DNA from: Amblyomma americanum
Lineage: Eukaryota; Arthropoda; Arachnida; Ixodida; Ixodidae
DNA length: 64,000 nt
Direction: 5' to 3'
Assembly: GCF_052857255.1 (NCBI RefSeq)
Contig: NC_135507.1
Coordinates: 72,365,721 to 72,429,720, forward strand
In this document: positions 1 to 11,700 of the stretch, one piece after another
How the letters are laid out: every line of letters begins with the position of its first letter
Position numbering within the stretch: the stretch's first letter is position 1
The notes under the pieces: generated by a model
What the model saw: the letters and a program-made list of their open reading frames with translations, nothing else
The model's database searches: none
Told to the model about the DNA's origin: nothing
Translations under genes and position numbers: made by a program

Positions 1-95
1 CTGAGTGTATGACTGCACTTCCGGCTTCCTTGCAGCCACATGCCGAGGATTCTGATCATCTTTTGTTCCGGGATGTTCTGGCCCTCTAGTTTTAT

Positions 96-969
96 TTAGA
101 GTGGAGCATCCGTAGGGTTCCTACCCCACTCCGTGGAGCATTTAAGTCCTCTTTGTTTTGTGTATTCTTCAATGCAGGTGGCAGCCTCTTGTAGCGCCTC
201 CTGCTTCTCCCCCAGTGAGCCTTGGGTGGTCCAGATGGTGATATCGTCTGCGTACATTGCATGACTAATCCCCTGGACTTGGCTGAGTTTCTTGGCGAGG
301 TTGACCATCGCTATTTTAGAGTATTGGCGAGATTACTGAGCCTTGCGGAGTGCCCTTGCATGGCGTTTGAAAGGTGTCACTCCGCAGGTCTCCTTGGCCT
401 ACCGTCGCTGTGCTGTCCGTGAGGAAGCTTCTAACGTAGTCATGGACCTTCTTCCCGCAGTTGGTTGTGTTTAAGTCCTTCCATAATGGCGGCATGGGAT
501 ACGTTGTCAAAGGCCCCTTTAATATCGATGACCATGACAACGTTCTCCCCGTTCTTTGGCATTGTTTCGAGTACCTTTTCTTTTAGTTGTAGCAAGATGT
601 CTTGGGTTGATAAATTTGCCCTGAATCCGAACATGGTGTTGGGGTACCATTCTCCGTCTTCTAGATGCGTTTGTATTCGTCGGGTAACTATTCTCTCGTA
701 CAGCTTGCCTAGGCATGATGTTAGCGAGATCGGTCTGAGGTTTTTAATTTGGAGTTTCTTGCCGGGCTTGGGGATCATGACGACTACGGCGTGTTTCCAC
801 TCCGCTGGGAGCGTCCCTTCTTCCCATTGTTTGTTTAGATATAGGGTGTGTTGGCTGATTGCTTCGTCGCTTAAATTCGGATTAACGAGTTATGAATCTT
901 GTCCGCCCCTGCTGCCGTATTTTTCGTTGTTGCCCTTATGGCCTCGACGACCTCTTCTCTTGTGATGGG
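96..969 (-). pseudogene. LINE ORF2 reverse transcriptase remnant, frameshifted
   Basis: Reverse transcriptase motifs occur in order on the minus strand but in three frames. NLRPISLTSCLGKLYERIV and a GFRANLSTQDILL segment lie at about 778-590, KGAFDNVSH near 520, GTPQGSVISPIL near 350-316, and the catalytic box YADDITIW at about 231-257. The polymerase would copy element RNA into DNA at the nicked site. At least two frameshifts and several stops separate the pieces, so no enzyme can be made. The frame runs on toward the window edge. Confidence 0.8.
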
Positions 970-2173
970 TCAGTCCGTGGTTGGGTTTTCTTCGCCCTGG
1001 TAGTCGCCTTGGTAGCCGTCTACCTGGTCCTTCCCGTAGCATTTCTCTCGAACTGCCTGGAGCAGCTGTTCTTCTGTACCTTCGTACTGATGAATTAGCC
1101 TTTGGATGGATTTGCTGCTTTCCGCCTTGCTTTTGCTCAGATCCATGAGTGTTCCGAGGATCTGCCACGTTCTAGCCGTGCTGAGGGTGCCATTCAGCGA
1201 GGTACTAAACTGCTGCCACCCTTGTCTTGCCAGCTGCGTTGCATATTCCTCTGATTGCCTGGTGATTTCGGCAATCTTCTTAACCTTTCTGTTTAGCTTT
1301 TGGCGCTTCCACCGCTTGGTCAGGCCTCGTCTTGCCTCCCAGAGCCTGAGGAGTTGCTTGTCCACTTCTGGTGCTTGTTCTGTTCGATCCACTTCTTTAG
1401 TGTAGAGATCCCTGATTTGTCTAAGCTGTTGGCTCCAATCTTCTGCCGAAGTTGTGTCGTCCTTAAGTTGTTTGCAGTGGGTGCGGAAGGCATCCCAGTC
1501 AGTTAGGTTTGCCTTGCCGATCTTCCTTTTAATGCTTTCTGCCTCTGTGCTGACCCTAATGATGTAGTGGTCGCTGTCGAGATTTTCTTGCAGGTTCTCC
1601 CATTCGACTTGCTTAGCGCCCCTGACAAAGGTTAGGTCGGGACATGTGTCCACGCTTACGCTATTACCCTGTCTAGTAGGCTGACTTTCATCTGTGAGTA
1701 ACTCGCAGCCTATGTTTTCCGCTGCTGTGCAGATGCCGCGCCCCTTTTTATCTTCGATCCTGCTGCCCCATTGTGGGCTTTTCGCATTAAAATCCCCTGC
1801 TATTATTAGGGTATTCTGCCCTGCAAGCTTCTTTGCTTCCGCAAAAAGCTTAATGAAGTCTCCTTTATTTTTAGGTGGTCTGTACAAATTTACTATAAAA
1901 GTGCTTTTAGCTTTTCTTTTTCTCTTGGGAATCACTTCAGTTATTATGTGTTCTAGCTGTGTGTCTTCAAACTCCTTATGAGCTATCGTTGTGATTTTGT
2001 TGCTAATGAGAGTTGCTGTTCTTCCGTTCTCCTGATATGAGTATCCTTTTAGGGTTGGGGTGCAATTTGTCTCTTGTAGAAGTATTAGATCTGGTGGGTT
2101 TCCTCTAGTGTTAATGAATTGCTGTAAGAGCCCTTGCTTACGCCTGTATCTCCGGCAATTCCACTGCCATATC
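970..2173 (-). pseudogene. LINE ORF2 endonuclease domain (EEP family) remnant
   Basis: An open stretch of about 400 codons on the minus strand encodes an apurinic-like endonuclease that would nick target DNA for target-primed reverse transcription. Visible motifs are IWQWNCR at the start, LLQETN, GDFNAKSPQWGS, and SDHYIIR near the end of the domain. No ATG start is evident; the frame simply opens at the truncated 5' end. It stops with TGA at 970-972, where an intact ORF2 would continue toward the reverse transcriptase, and further stops follow in the linker (a TAA about 25 codons later). The element is therefore inactive in this copy. Confidence 0.8.
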
Positions 2174-2390
2174 TCTAGTTGTATCTAGTTGTATCTCTAG
2201 TTGAGATGTATACATTTTTCTGATTTGATTAGGGTCGTAGATGGATGCCAATAAAGTGGTTTTACAATGCAACTTCAACACATTTTTGTATTCCTGCAAT
2301 TGTCAGTTGTATGTTTTGTCCATTGTTGTCATTGATGCAAATGTGTAAAGATGCATAGCACCATGACACAGAGGGATTGAAGAAGCCAGG
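2174..2390. other. Short spacer between LINE and Gypsy 3' LTR
   Basis: No gene is visible. The left end holds a few imperfect copies of a CTAGTTGTAT unit next to the truncated LINE. The last four bases, CAGG, form one arm of the target-site duplication of the Gypsy element. Confidence 0.5.
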
Positions 2391-2608
2391 TGTAATAAGA
2401 ACACAGCACACTACTAATACAGCACACACAGCACACCACAGTAATAAGAGCATAGCGTCACGAACAACCAGCGCAACCGTCCAGGCACAGATCAGAGACC
2501 GCTTTCAGTCCAGAGCACGCACGAGCGACCGAGCGTTCGGTGCTTCTCGTCGTCTTCTTCGTTGAGCGCCAGCCTCTGAAGATTCTAAAGCATGTGTCCA
2601 GTCTTACA
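2391..2608 (-). repeat. 3' LTR of decayed Gypsy element
   Basis: This 218-bp terminal repeat matches 7487-7698 with scattered substitutions and small indels. It has TG/CA ends in element orientation. The visible divergence between the two LTRs means the insertion is clearly older than the Gypsy at 23779. Confidence 0.9.
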
Positions 2609-2618
2609 ATTCCCCCCG
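2609..2618 (-). promoter_or_regulatory. Polypurine tract of decayed Gypsy element
   Basis: On the minus strand the sequence ACGGGGGGAAT immediately precedes the TG of the 3' LTR. This is the expected place and composition of the primer for plus-strand DNA synthesis. Confidence 0.7.
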
Positions 2619-2643
2619 TGCGAAAGGGCGCCATTCTCGCGGC

Positions 2644-5600
2644 CTAGGGCGATGTGACGACGGCGGGGTCGTAGTAAGGTTTGAGGCGGGTCGTGTGGAC
2701 AATTTCGCGGCCTCGGCGGCGATGATCAGGGGATGGTGTAAGGGGTTCGATGAGGTAATTGACGGGGTACGTCTGCTGAAGAATATGGTAGGGTCCCTGG
2801 CACTTGCTAACAAGTTTGGAGGAAAGGCCGGGACCTGAGGAGGGTACCCAGAGCCAGACAAAAGAGTCAGGAAGGTAAGCGGGAGGAAGTGCAGGGGGAT
2901 CACGGGCGCTTTTCTGCTGCTGCTGGGCGTGAGAAGTGAAGGACCGGGCAAGCTGTCGGCATTCTTCGGCATAAGTTGCGGCTTGAGAAATAGTTGTAAA
3001 TTCGGAAGCATCAGGGCGATAAAGTAGAATGGTGTCCGTTTTGCAAGAAGGCTCACGGCCGTACAGGAGAAAGTACGGAGAGAATCCGGAGGTGGCTTGA
3101 GCAGCAGAGTTATAAGCGTATGTGACAAAAGGGAGAACGCAGTCCCAGTTACAATGGTCGGAAGCAACATACATGGCCAGCATGTCGCCGAGGGGGCGAT
3201 TAAAACGCTAAACCATGCCATTTGTCTGGGGATGGTAGGCGGAGCTGGTGCGGTGAACAACGTTGCATTCCTGAATGAGAGCTTCTACAACTTCTGAGAG
3301 GAAGGCCGGACCTCTATCACTGAGTAGCTCTTTGGGCGCACCATGGCGAAGAATGATGCGATGGAGAATGAAGGATGCAATGTCGTGGGCTGTAGCGGAT
3401 GGTAAAGGCGATGTTTCAGCGTAACGTGTAAGGTGGTCGATGGCAACGATGATCCAGCGGTTCCCAGTTGATATGCTGGGAAGAGGGCTGTGGAGGTCGA
3501 TGCCAACACGCTCGAAGAGCTGTACTGCGCAAGGCAGCGGCTGCATAGGAGCGGCGGGTCGGCGAGGTGGATGTTTTCGTCGCTGGCACGCGGTGCTCTG
3601 AAAGAACTGGCGGACGTAACGGGCCATCCCACGCCAGTAGTACCGTTGTCGTAGATGGGTGAAATTCTTCAAGAATCCGGCATGGGCACACTGGGGATCA
3701 TCGTGGTAGGTAGAGGAAATGAAGGAGTGCAGATGTGTTGGAATGACAAGAAGCCACTTCCGACCATCCGGGAGATAGTTGCGGCGGTAAAGGAGCTCGT
3801 CTAGGATGGCGAAATGGTGGGACTGACGACGGAGAGCACGGGAAGGAGGTCGAGACGATTGGCCAGATAGGAGATCAAAAAGGCAAGTGATCCACGGGTT
3901 TTTGCGTTGTTCAAAAGCCATATCAGCGAACTCAAACTTCAAAGAAAGCAGGGCGGATATACAAGGCGCTGCCTCAGATGGTACAGAGGAACGTGAGAGG
4001 GCATCAGCATCGGCATGTTTGCGGCCGGAACGATAGATAACGCGAATGTCGTACTCTTGGAGTCGCAGAGCCCATCGCGCCAGTCGACCAGAGGGATCTT
4101 TCATTGAGGACAGCCAGCAGATGGCGTGGTGATCGGTGACAACGTCAAAAGGGCGCCCGTACAGGTAGGGGCGAAATTTGACGATCTCCCAAAGGATGGC
4201 TAAACACTCCTTCTCGGTGACAGAATAGTTGGCTTCAGCTTTTGTGAGTGTCCGGCTAGCATAAGCGACAACGTATTCGTCAAAGCCTTGCTTGCGTTGA
4301 GCGAGTACTGCACCGAGGCCGACGATGCTGGCATTGGTGTTGAGTTCCGTCGGAGAACGAGGGTCGAAGAGACGCAGAATTGGTGGAGTGGTGAGGAGGC
4401 GACGGAGTGTCGTAAACGCTTCATCACAGGCTGGCGACCAGGCCGAAAGGCCGTGGCTGGAAAGGAGCCTGTTCAGGGGGTCGACGATAGTGGCAAAATT
4501 GCGGACAAAGCGGCGGAAGTAGGAGCAGGGGCAGACGAAGCTTTTTACGAAGTCTTTTACAAAAGTGGGCTTTGGAAATTCGGCCACAGCTCGCAACTTG
4601 GCCGGGTCCGGAAGAACGCCATCCTTCGACACGACATGTCCGAGAATGGTGAGCTGCCGAGCTCCGAAGCGGCACTTTTTCAAATTAAGTTGGAGGCCAG
4701 CGTCGGCCAGGCAGCGAAGAAATGTCTGAAGGCACTGCAGGTGAGACGGAAAGTCAGGGGAAAAGATTACAACGTCGTCTAGATAACAAAGGCATGTGTG
4801 CCATTTGAGCCCTCGGAGTATGTTGTCCATTATGCACTCGAATGTGACGGGTGCATTGCAGAGGCCGAAGGGCATGACATTAAATTCATAGAGCCCGTCG
4901 GGTGTGACGAATGCAGTTTTTCGGCGATCGGCCTCCGCATCGGCACCTGACAGTAACCGGAGCGCAAGTCCAATGAAGAAAAGAACTCAGAGCCCTGCAG
5001 GCAGGCAAGGGCATCGTCGATACGGGGGAGAGGTTGAACATCTTTGCGTGTAATCTTATTCAGACAACGGTAGTCCACGCAGAAACGGATGGAACCATCT
5101 TTTTTTCTTGACCAGAACCACTGGCGACGCCCACGGGCTGTGCGACGGTTGTATCACGTGACGCTGGAGCATGTCAATCACCTGGGCGTCAATGATGCTG
5201 CGCTCAGCGGCTGACACGCGGTACGGACGTTGGCGCAAAGGGGCATGGGTTCCAGTGTCAATACAGTGGGTAACGGTGGTGGTGCGGCCCAAGGAAGGTT
5301 ACTGGTAGTCAAACGAAGCTTGAAAACGCTACAGAACGGCTACAAGCTAGTGTCGTTGGGTAGACGTCAGGGCGGCGTCAATGGAACGGTGAAAAATATC
5401 TACAGACGACTGATTCGTGATGGGAACAGGCGCAATGGCGCTGACGTGAAGGCCGGCCGCGCTATCGACGAGGGGGTATGCGGAGGCGGGATCGAGAACG
5501 GCAACCTTACCAAGCGATTGGCCACTGAGTAAAGTGGTAGGGCAGCAGAACGGGTTGGCCACATAAATAGCGCTGGAGCCACGAACAATTGTCAGCACGG

Positions 5601-6118
5601 CATGAGGCAGCAAAACTGACTTCTGGTCAGCGCATCGTAAAGTGGGGGTATAAGTGACAGTTGCATCTGAGAGGGCAGCACAAGAAAGAGGCACCTGCAC
5701 TGAAGAGAAAGGTGGAACGTCTGTGTCCTCTGAGACGACCACAGTAGCGGCAGCAGCACCGGTTACGTCCAAGGGGGCGTCACTGTAGGGCTACAAGTCA
5801 AGCTGAGTACGGGCGCAGTCAATAACGGCGTGATGTGAGGAGAGGAAGTCCTCCCAACCAAGGATAACGTCGTGAGAGGAGCGGGCGAGGACGATGAACT
5901 CGATCGTGTAGGGAACGTTCCCGATGAGCAGGCGGGCGGTGCAGGCGGCTAACGGTCGAATGTCCTAAGCACTGGCGGTGCGGATAGAAACGGGAGGAAG
6001 GGGCGTCGTCACTTTTTTGAGACTGCGACAGAGGGTGTGACTGAGAACCGAAACGGCTGCGCCAGTGTCAACAAGTGCTTTGACGGCGACTCCTTCAACG
6101 AAAATGGTAATAAAATTG
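2644..6118 (-). pseudogene. Gypsy pol pseudogene (protease, RT, RNase H, integrase)
   Basis: Reading the minus strand from 6118: a protease with the VDTGAAVSVL active-site box (near 6065) and an ILGWEDF segment (near 5850); a linker; RT with PWASPVVLVKKK, DYRCLNKIT, the catalytic YLDDVV and a following ILGHVV box; RNase H; and integrase with an HPQTNG box and an AYNS segment. In-frame TAG stops lie at 5965-5967, 5791-5793 and 3208-3210. The last falls two residues after HPQTNGM, where Gypsy integrases normally carry the glutamate of the catalytic DDE triad. Frameshifts lie near 5100 (in an A run) and near 4945. After the 3210 stop the same frame continues to 2644 with the integrase C-terminal part. 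The protein cannot be produced. Confidence 0.9.
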
Positions 6119-6185
6119 GCAGGCGCAGAAACAGGTCTTGAGTGAGCCGCTGGTGACGCAGTTCTTGCCTCCGGAACTGCGGTGG

Positions 6186-7418
6186 TTAGTTTTCCGCGTG
6201 GACGGCGGGTTGGCGACAGAGCGTTGGAGAACGGGAACGATGGCCAGGAGACGGCGAGCGGTGTGTGCAGGGATGGTAACTAGGAGAAGAATCCGGAGGC
6301 GGCAAGTGTGACGCAGGCGAGGACGACGGCGGAAGGTCATACGTCGACTCACGCCTATAATCGTAGGGACGGTGGTCACGACTGCGACACAAACGAGCCA
6401 CGTGACCAGCGACGCCACAGGCGTAGCAAATAGGGCGGTTGTCTTTTGTGCGCCAGGGGTTGAGTGGCTGCGGCTGTGATCGGGGGCAGGCAACCGGACG
6501 GTAAGGTGGGGTTGCAGGTCGCTGGCGTTCTAACTGCCGGGTAGGTGGCCTGTAGACAGGGGCAGCAGGTGAGGGCCGCGACCGCACTACGGCATCGGCG
6601 TACGTCAGAGGAGCCGCGATCAGGGGTGGCTGAGAAGGAGGTGGCAGGACTTCAGCGACCTGCTCCTCGATAATACGCTGTAGGTTGGGAGTGAGCGACG
6701 GCGCAGGCGTAGGCGGGCAGGTAGACAAAGATAGCTGGCGTGCGACTTCCTCACGTACAAACTGCTGGATGCTCTGGAGGAGCGACTGTTGGTCCAGAGC
6801 ACCGTCCCCTGGGAGAGCCAAGCTGCAAAGTGCGGCCTCCTGAAAGCCTGCACGCCGGGTAGAAAGGCACTGTTTGCGCAGCTCATCGAACCGTTGGCAG
6901 TAGCCGATGACACCGGAGACAGTCTGGGGATCTTTGGCGACGAGCATCTGGAAGGCATCATCTTCAATGCCTTTCATAATGTGTCTGATCTTGTCGGCCT
7001 CGCTCATAGAAAGGTTGACACGCTTGCAGAGGTCGACGACATCTTCTATATAACTGGTGAAGTTTTCACCGGTTTACTGGGCCCGACTTCGCAAGCATTT
7101 GCTCGGCGCGAAGCTTTCGCACTGTGGGACGGCCAAAGACTTCAGTCAGACTGGTTTTTAGAGCTGCCCAGCTTGAGATGTCAGCCTCATGGTTTCGAAA
7201 CCAGAGATTGGTTACGTCGCTCAGATAAAAGATAACGTGGTGAGCTTGACGCTATCGTCCCACTTGTATGCGCTTACGCGTTCATAGGAGGCCAACCAAT
7301 CCTCCACATCCATGTCTTCTGTGGCGCTGAAGATGGTTGTGTCACACTGCCACGCGGCGCCGGAACAGAAGACAGCCGACGGAAGCCGTGAAGTGGTTTC
7401 GGTGACGGTCTCGGGCAT
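6186..7418 (-). pseudogene. Gypsy gag pseudogene
   Basis: The capsid/nucleocapsid polyprotein would package element RNA. The likely start ATG is at 7416-7418 (MPETVTETT). A MDVEDWLASYERVSAYKWD segment matches the VDVEDWLAMYERVSTHNRWD segment of the intact Gypsy gag at 24038. A zinc knuckle CYACGVAGHVARLC (C-x2-C-x4-H-x4-C) lies near 6425, followed by a Ser/Pro/Arg-rich tail ending in EN-stop at 6186-6188. The frame is broken near 7225 and again near 7075, so the middle of the capsid region is read in a different frame from both ends. The pol frame is -1 relative to gag at the stop. Confidence 0.85.
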
Positions 7419-7472
7419 TGCAGAGGTGGTAGGCAATGCGCGGGTGCGAAGCCCCAGGGCGAGGGATCGTTG

Positions 7473-7484
7473 GCACCTCCACCA
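7473..7484 (-). other. Primer-binding site of decayed Gypsy element
   Basis: On the minus strand TGGTGGAGGTGC lies 2 nt inside the 5' LTR, complementary to a tRNA 3' end GCACCTCCACCA. The identical 12-mer occurs in the intact Gypsy at 23964-23975, so both families seem to use the same tRNA primer. The tRNA identity was not determined. Confidence 0.75.
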
Positions 7485-7486
7485 CG

Positions 7487-7698
7487 TGTAATAACACAGC
7501 ACACCACAGCACAGTAATAAGCACAGCGTCAAGAACAACCAGCGGAACCGTACAGTCAGGCACAGATCAGAGACCGCGTTCAGTCCAGAGCACGCACGAG
7601 CGTTCGGCGCTCGAGCTTCGGAGTGTTCGGCGCTTCTCGTCGTCTTCTTCGTTGAGCACCAGCGTCTGAAGATTCTAAAGCCCGTGTCCAGTCTTACA
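7487..7698 (-). repeat. 5' LTR of decayed Gypsy element
   Basis: This 212-bp terminal repeat pairs with 2391-2608. In element orientation it would contain the promoter. It is followed outside by the CAGG target duplication at 7699-7702. Confidence 0.9.
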
Positions 7699-7779
7699 CA
7701 GGGTATATTTTCTTTGTATTGGCAACAAAAACTGGAAACCTGAACAGCACTTAAGAATAAAGAATGAGAAAAAAAAAGA

Positions 7780-8073
7780 CTAATCAGTCTTGTTTTCTTT
7801 GCACTCAGGAGAAAACCACATTTTTGCTCTCGGCTTGCGTTTCAGTCCAACACAGGAGAAGTGGAACCACTTGTACTGGCATGACGCACTGTCACAAGCA
7901 ACCATTTTGCCAGTATCCGGTCCACGGCAGAAACAGTATTCTGCACCGTCGGACGGCTTGTCCTCTAGACTGTTTTGTTGCCTTGTGTAATAGCGGTTGA
8001 ACAGTTCAGGTAAAATTGCTTTCTGAAAAAAATGCCTTGCACGAGCAAATATGTCAGTGCAAAACTGCTTCAC
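7780..8073 (-). pseudogene. C-terminal fragment of a PHD-finger protein, probably transposon-derived
   Basis: A 97-codon open frame on the minus strand ends in a zinc-binding PHD finger: C47-x-C49, C60, C65, H71, C74 and C91, with the WFHF signature at 69-72. The usual C of a WFCP motif is replaced by Ser88 (WFSPEC), so one zinc ligand is missing. Upstream is FFQKAILPELFNRYYTRQ. A PHD finger at the extreme C-terminus after such a segment recalls long proteins of YqaJ-nuclease/ISL2EU-type transposons, but that link is from memory. The frame opens from a GTG two codons after an in-frame TAA, with no upstream domain, so it is a truncated relic and not a whole gene. Confidence 0.55.
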
Positions 8074-8155
8074 ACCTTAATCTCTCAATGTGTAACACAT
8101 TCGGTCCCCACACCACGAAGTCACAGAATTCAACCTGGCACACTTGGCAGAAAGA

Positions 8156-8370
8156 TTAGACAGTCGGGCATTCCACAGCGTCACAAGGCAAAGCGTTCCA
8201 CTGACGGACTGTTCTCGGAAAAAAGGAATTTTGAAAGGTATCTGTTCGGCACCTATATTCTTTTAATTTTTTGGAATGGTTTGATCGTGTACAAGATAGA
8301 GAGGAGAAGGGTAGGTAGAGTTTCAGACGACAAGGGGAGTATAAAGACGCGGGAGACGCAGTCGTATCAG
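8156..8370 (-). pseudogene. LINE ORF2 C-terminal tail fragment
   Basis: On the minus strand a short frame carries CRTDTFQNSFFPRTVRQWNALP, a segment typical of the extreme C-terminus of Jockey/CR1-type LINE ORF2 proteins in arthropods. Similar FPRTINAWNRL residues occur at about 30600-30700. No other domain is present, so it is a 3' fragment. Confidence 0.5.
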
Positions 8371-8384
8371 TCAGCTGCCTTAGG

Positions 8385-8774
8385 CTAGCAATAGCCGTCC
8401 AGGCCCGTCTCCTCCACGAAGGCGAGGAGAGACCGAAGCGCCTTGGAAGCGTTGGGGCCGGTGGGATAGAGGGGGGCACTGGTCGAGTCGGATGGAAGGC
8501 TCAGGTCCCTGTAGCATGCAGCCAGCTTTGCCTGGTGGATGGCAAAGGCGGGGCAATCGAGGAGGAGGTGATCGGTGGTCTCCTCCGTTTGGCCGCAGCG
8601 GGAGCAGTCTGCCGTGAGGGCCAAACCCTAGCGATGGAGCCTAGTCCCGGTCCAAGAACATTCGATGCGGAGCCGGAGGAGGAGGAACCTCTGCCATCTG
8701 GTGATCCCCTTGTCTGACAGGCATTGAGGGGGTGTCCCTTGGGCAACCCTGCGGTCGGGGTTAGCAGCTGGCAG
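8385..8774 (-). pseudogene. LINE ORF2 3' end with CCHC-like tail
   Basis: On the minus strand the C-terminal region of an RNase H-type LINE is visible: VAQGTPPQCLSDKGITRWQR, then CSRCGQTEETTDHLLLDCPAF (C-x2-C-x8-H-x4-C), ending at TAG 8385-8387. Similar cysteine/histidine tails end the LINEs at 11993, 50233 and 60425. One stop interrupts the frame just before the cysteine motif. The 5' end coincides with the left edge of duplicated block A, so a 5'-truncated insertion may define that boundary. Confidence 0.6.
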
Positions 8775-8775
8775 G

Positions 8776-11700
8776 GTGGTCAACACCGAAAAACAACGAC
8801 CGCACAAAAGCAAACCTGTGCGACGTTACTTACAGCCTTCGCCCTCCCCTTTCTCCCACTCCCCCAAGGCTTTCGTTCCAATTACCCCCCCCCCCCCCCC
8901 CCCACCCACACTTAAGAGGGCTCACCAGTTACGAGGCATGTCAGATTTGAAATTTTCTGTCGATAGATGGCAGCCCTGAAGTACCACAAAAAGGAGGGAA
9001 CTTCTATTTCCTCTCCACGTGAATAAATTCTACCGCGACACAAAAGTGTTAGTTTTTCCGCGAACAAAAACTACGGCCGACAACTTTCTGTGTATATCCT
9101 GCCAGAGCTGGCAGACAGAAGCACAAGCGAATAACCCCTCTCAAGGGCTGGTGGTCAGAGAATAAGCTCCCTGGCCTCTTTTCTCCGAAAATTCATACAC
9201 AATAGTAGGGTGGGATATACAGCCTGTAGTTAGAAGCAGTGTTGGCTTCGCCTAGCCAGAACAAATAAGTGTGAGTCATCTTTTGCCACACCTTCGGAAC
9301 ACCGCCTCTACGGCAATTCGACCGGTTATTCCGTATTCCTCCGTCGCCACACGCAATACAAGCCTGGTGACCATGTGCGAGTGTGGACGCCGATTCGGCG
9401 ACGCCGCCTCAGTGCAAAACGTTTTACGCTCTCATTATTTGCTCTGCCATTGTTTGTTTTGAATTCTCTGTGTTGTTGCTGACCTTCGTTTTCGTTTAAG
9501 CACCGGGCCAATGCTTCTTTGAGAGAAGTAATGCCGCGGAACGGTTGTACTATTTGTTTGTCCGAGTTCAAAACCGTTGGCGCGCGGGGAATATCACTTT
9601 GTTATGCGAGATGCGATCAGATTTATCTGGAAGGATTGCAGCCGGACGAAACTATCTCCACTATATTCTGGACTGTTGTAGTTGTTTTTAGAGCGTTATT
9701 TGGAGGGTCTCTCTTCGATGACCACCGAGCAGGTTTGTTGCCATCGGGGTCGCCGAATTCTTCAGTTTGTTTATGAACCGTACTCACTTCAGTACCTAAA
9801 TTACTGCTGAAGTGCTTCGTTTCAATGTCTCCTTCACTGCTTATAATTTCAAAGCGGAACAAATGAAAGTTGGGTAAAAGGGTGAGAAGTGGGGTTTTTA
9901 AAACCACTGCGATCATCTTGTTGCTATTCGTGGTGACTTTGAACGCAAATTTCGTCATTGCACAAGCGACTTCCAAATGTTCTGGACAAAGTTGCCATTA
10001 GGGGATCATTTTTAAAAATAATAAAAATAGCAATTTAATAGAAGATAACATGGGCGCTGACCACGCCAAACGCGTGTGCTCTTTCTGTAGATAAAAACGG
10101 CAGCACACTTGAAGACTCATGACGTCATGGTTTGAAGCGAATATTGCATACCTACTGTGGTTTCTGGGAAAGTCTCATTATGCGTCCTGGTTTTCTATGT
10201 TCTTATTATATTTTATAATTTTATGTATTATATATTTTATATATGTAGTTATAGAGAGCCCCTTCCGTGCGTATTTCTGAATGAAGTATGCGACTTTTGG
10301 AACCGTAGTGCAGGAGGTACGACTAGGTCTAGCACATACTGAGGCGTATCTATTTGGGAGAAGAAAGATTCTGTAGGAAAACAGCGCAAAAAACACTGGA
10401 CAAGAAAGACAGACAGACTCGAGCGCTGTTTTCCTACAAAGTGTCTCTCCATCTTGCCCAACAATACACCTTGAGAAGAAACATGCTTGGGGAACGCTTG
10501 GCACATGCAAAACTGGTTCAGAAGTAAAACTGGATGATTTTGGCAGCCAGGTCATGAACGTTTGACATCAGGTTATTTACTCTACGGATATGTCCATTCT
10601 GGACTAGGGAGCTCGGAAACCCGTGAGCTCCTTTCTGCAGACAGGGTGCACCGACGCTTACCCGCTTATAGTCGACAGTACCTGCACTGATAACGTCTGG
10701 GCAGAGATATGCCTGGTCAGGAAGAGAATTGCGGAGAAAGAGCGACACTCGAATAAAGATTCATTAGAGAACCGATGTTTCGATGCCGATCCGACACATC
10801 CTGGTTTCACTAGCTTGGAGCCAGAGGCCAACTTTGGCTTCGACCGGTTCCCATGACGTCGCAGTTGTAGTGCAGCAGAGGCTGAGCAGGAAAAGGAAGG
10901 AGGCCGTCCTTTCTCCCTTTGATGGGGGCTGTTGCACTGCCATAGATAGTTGTCCGCGAGTATAGGCTGAAATCGCAGGTGATTGGCAAGTGCCTCAGTG
11001 AAAGGAGGTTAATGGCTGAGTCATGACAACCACTCAGCACCTTTAGCCTTCTTTACATGAACCCGATAGCGTCGGGTCGATTCGGGGGTCGGGTTCAGCA
11101 TGGTCAATCCAACTCAACCAGTGCGTGCTTAATGAACTCGATTTTAGCGATTCGAGACCGGTTCAACTGTAGCGACACCAAGCTTGGAGCAAGCAGTAGC
11201 AGCCTCGAAGATTGAGGAACGCCATCGCTGTATCCGAGGCGCGACGGCGCACGTGAAAAACAAGCTCTCATTTATCATCCCCCCCCCCCCCCCTATCCCC
11301 ACTTTTCGGCTGGACAGCGTTTACAAGCACATCGGATCAGGGTCGAGCTGTTTCAACCTACCCCTTGTGGTGGAGTTGTGTAGACCCGACCCGTCGACTC
11401 CCGACTCGGCGCGCGTTTATATGAATCCAGTACCGATTTTCGACCCGATAACCTAACAACCAGGCCATGCTGCGTTCATGTAAGTGCCGCAATTGGCTCG
11501 ATGGCCTCCTATGAGGAATATTGGGATCTGCATTCTTGACTTGCATCGCCACCTGGGTTACTGCGCCCCTGCCCTGGGCAAGTAACAATGCCGTTATCTC
11601 ACACTGTCCTGAGTAGGTAGCCCCTTCCTGTGTTTTGGCACTAAGAATGCATTACTGTGTGGCTGCCGGGGCGGGGGGGGGGGGGGGGGGGGGGTGGGGG

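Larger units (their letters stand above)
1..2173 (-). mobile_element. 5'-truncated non-LTR retrotransposon (LINE with I-superfamily-like ORF2)
   Basis: Read on the minus strand, this is the ORF2 of a LINE: an endonuclease/exonuclease/phosphatase-type domain at 2173-970 followed by reverse transcriptase down to the left window edge. It begins abruptly at the start of the endonuclease (IWQWNC), the same point where ORF2 of the LINE at 50233-55820 begins, so the copy is 5'-truncated with no ORF1. An in-frame stop lies seven codons upstream and a short CTAGTTGTAT-like tandem repeat abuts the junction at about 2174-2205. The 3' end is outside the window, so target duplications cannot be checked. 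The YADDITIW catalytic box and similarity to the other LINE here place it with RNase H-bearing I/R1/LOA-like elements; the exact clade is inferred. Confidence 0.85.
2391..7698 (-). mobile_element. Decayed Ty3/Gypsy LTR retrotransposon
   Basis: A complete but inactivated LTR element lies on the minus strand. Two LTRs of 212 and 218 bp start TGTAAGACTGG and end TTATTACA in element orientation. CAGG occurs directly outside both ends (2387-2390 and 7699-7702), a 4-bp target-site duplication. A primer-binding site sits 2 nt inside the 5' LTR and a G-rich polypurine tract abuts the 3' LTR. Gag with one zinc knuckle, an aspartic protease, reverse transcriptase, RNase H and integrase follow in the usual Gypsy order. 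The coding region has at least four frameshifts and three in-frame stops, so this copy is a fossil. It resembles the intact element at 23779-28911 in layout. Confidence 0.93.

Noticed and set aside
4288..4782. 164-codon plus-strand frame
   Set aside because: It is antisense to the Gypsy reverse transcriptase/RNase H region and is a shadow of that coding sequence.
9519..9776. IS1595/Merlin-like transposase remnant (with 38588-38902)
   Set aside because: The faint FERSNVAKLLYY and DETIST resemblance is too weak and no catalytic residues can be placed; kept only as a remark in the non-coding interval.
10157..10342. Short hydrophobic frame conserved in both blocks (also 39356-39649)
   Set aside because: It is driven by an AT-rich TATATTTTAT stretch and no start context or domain is visible. 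Similarity follows from the duplication, not from coding constraint.
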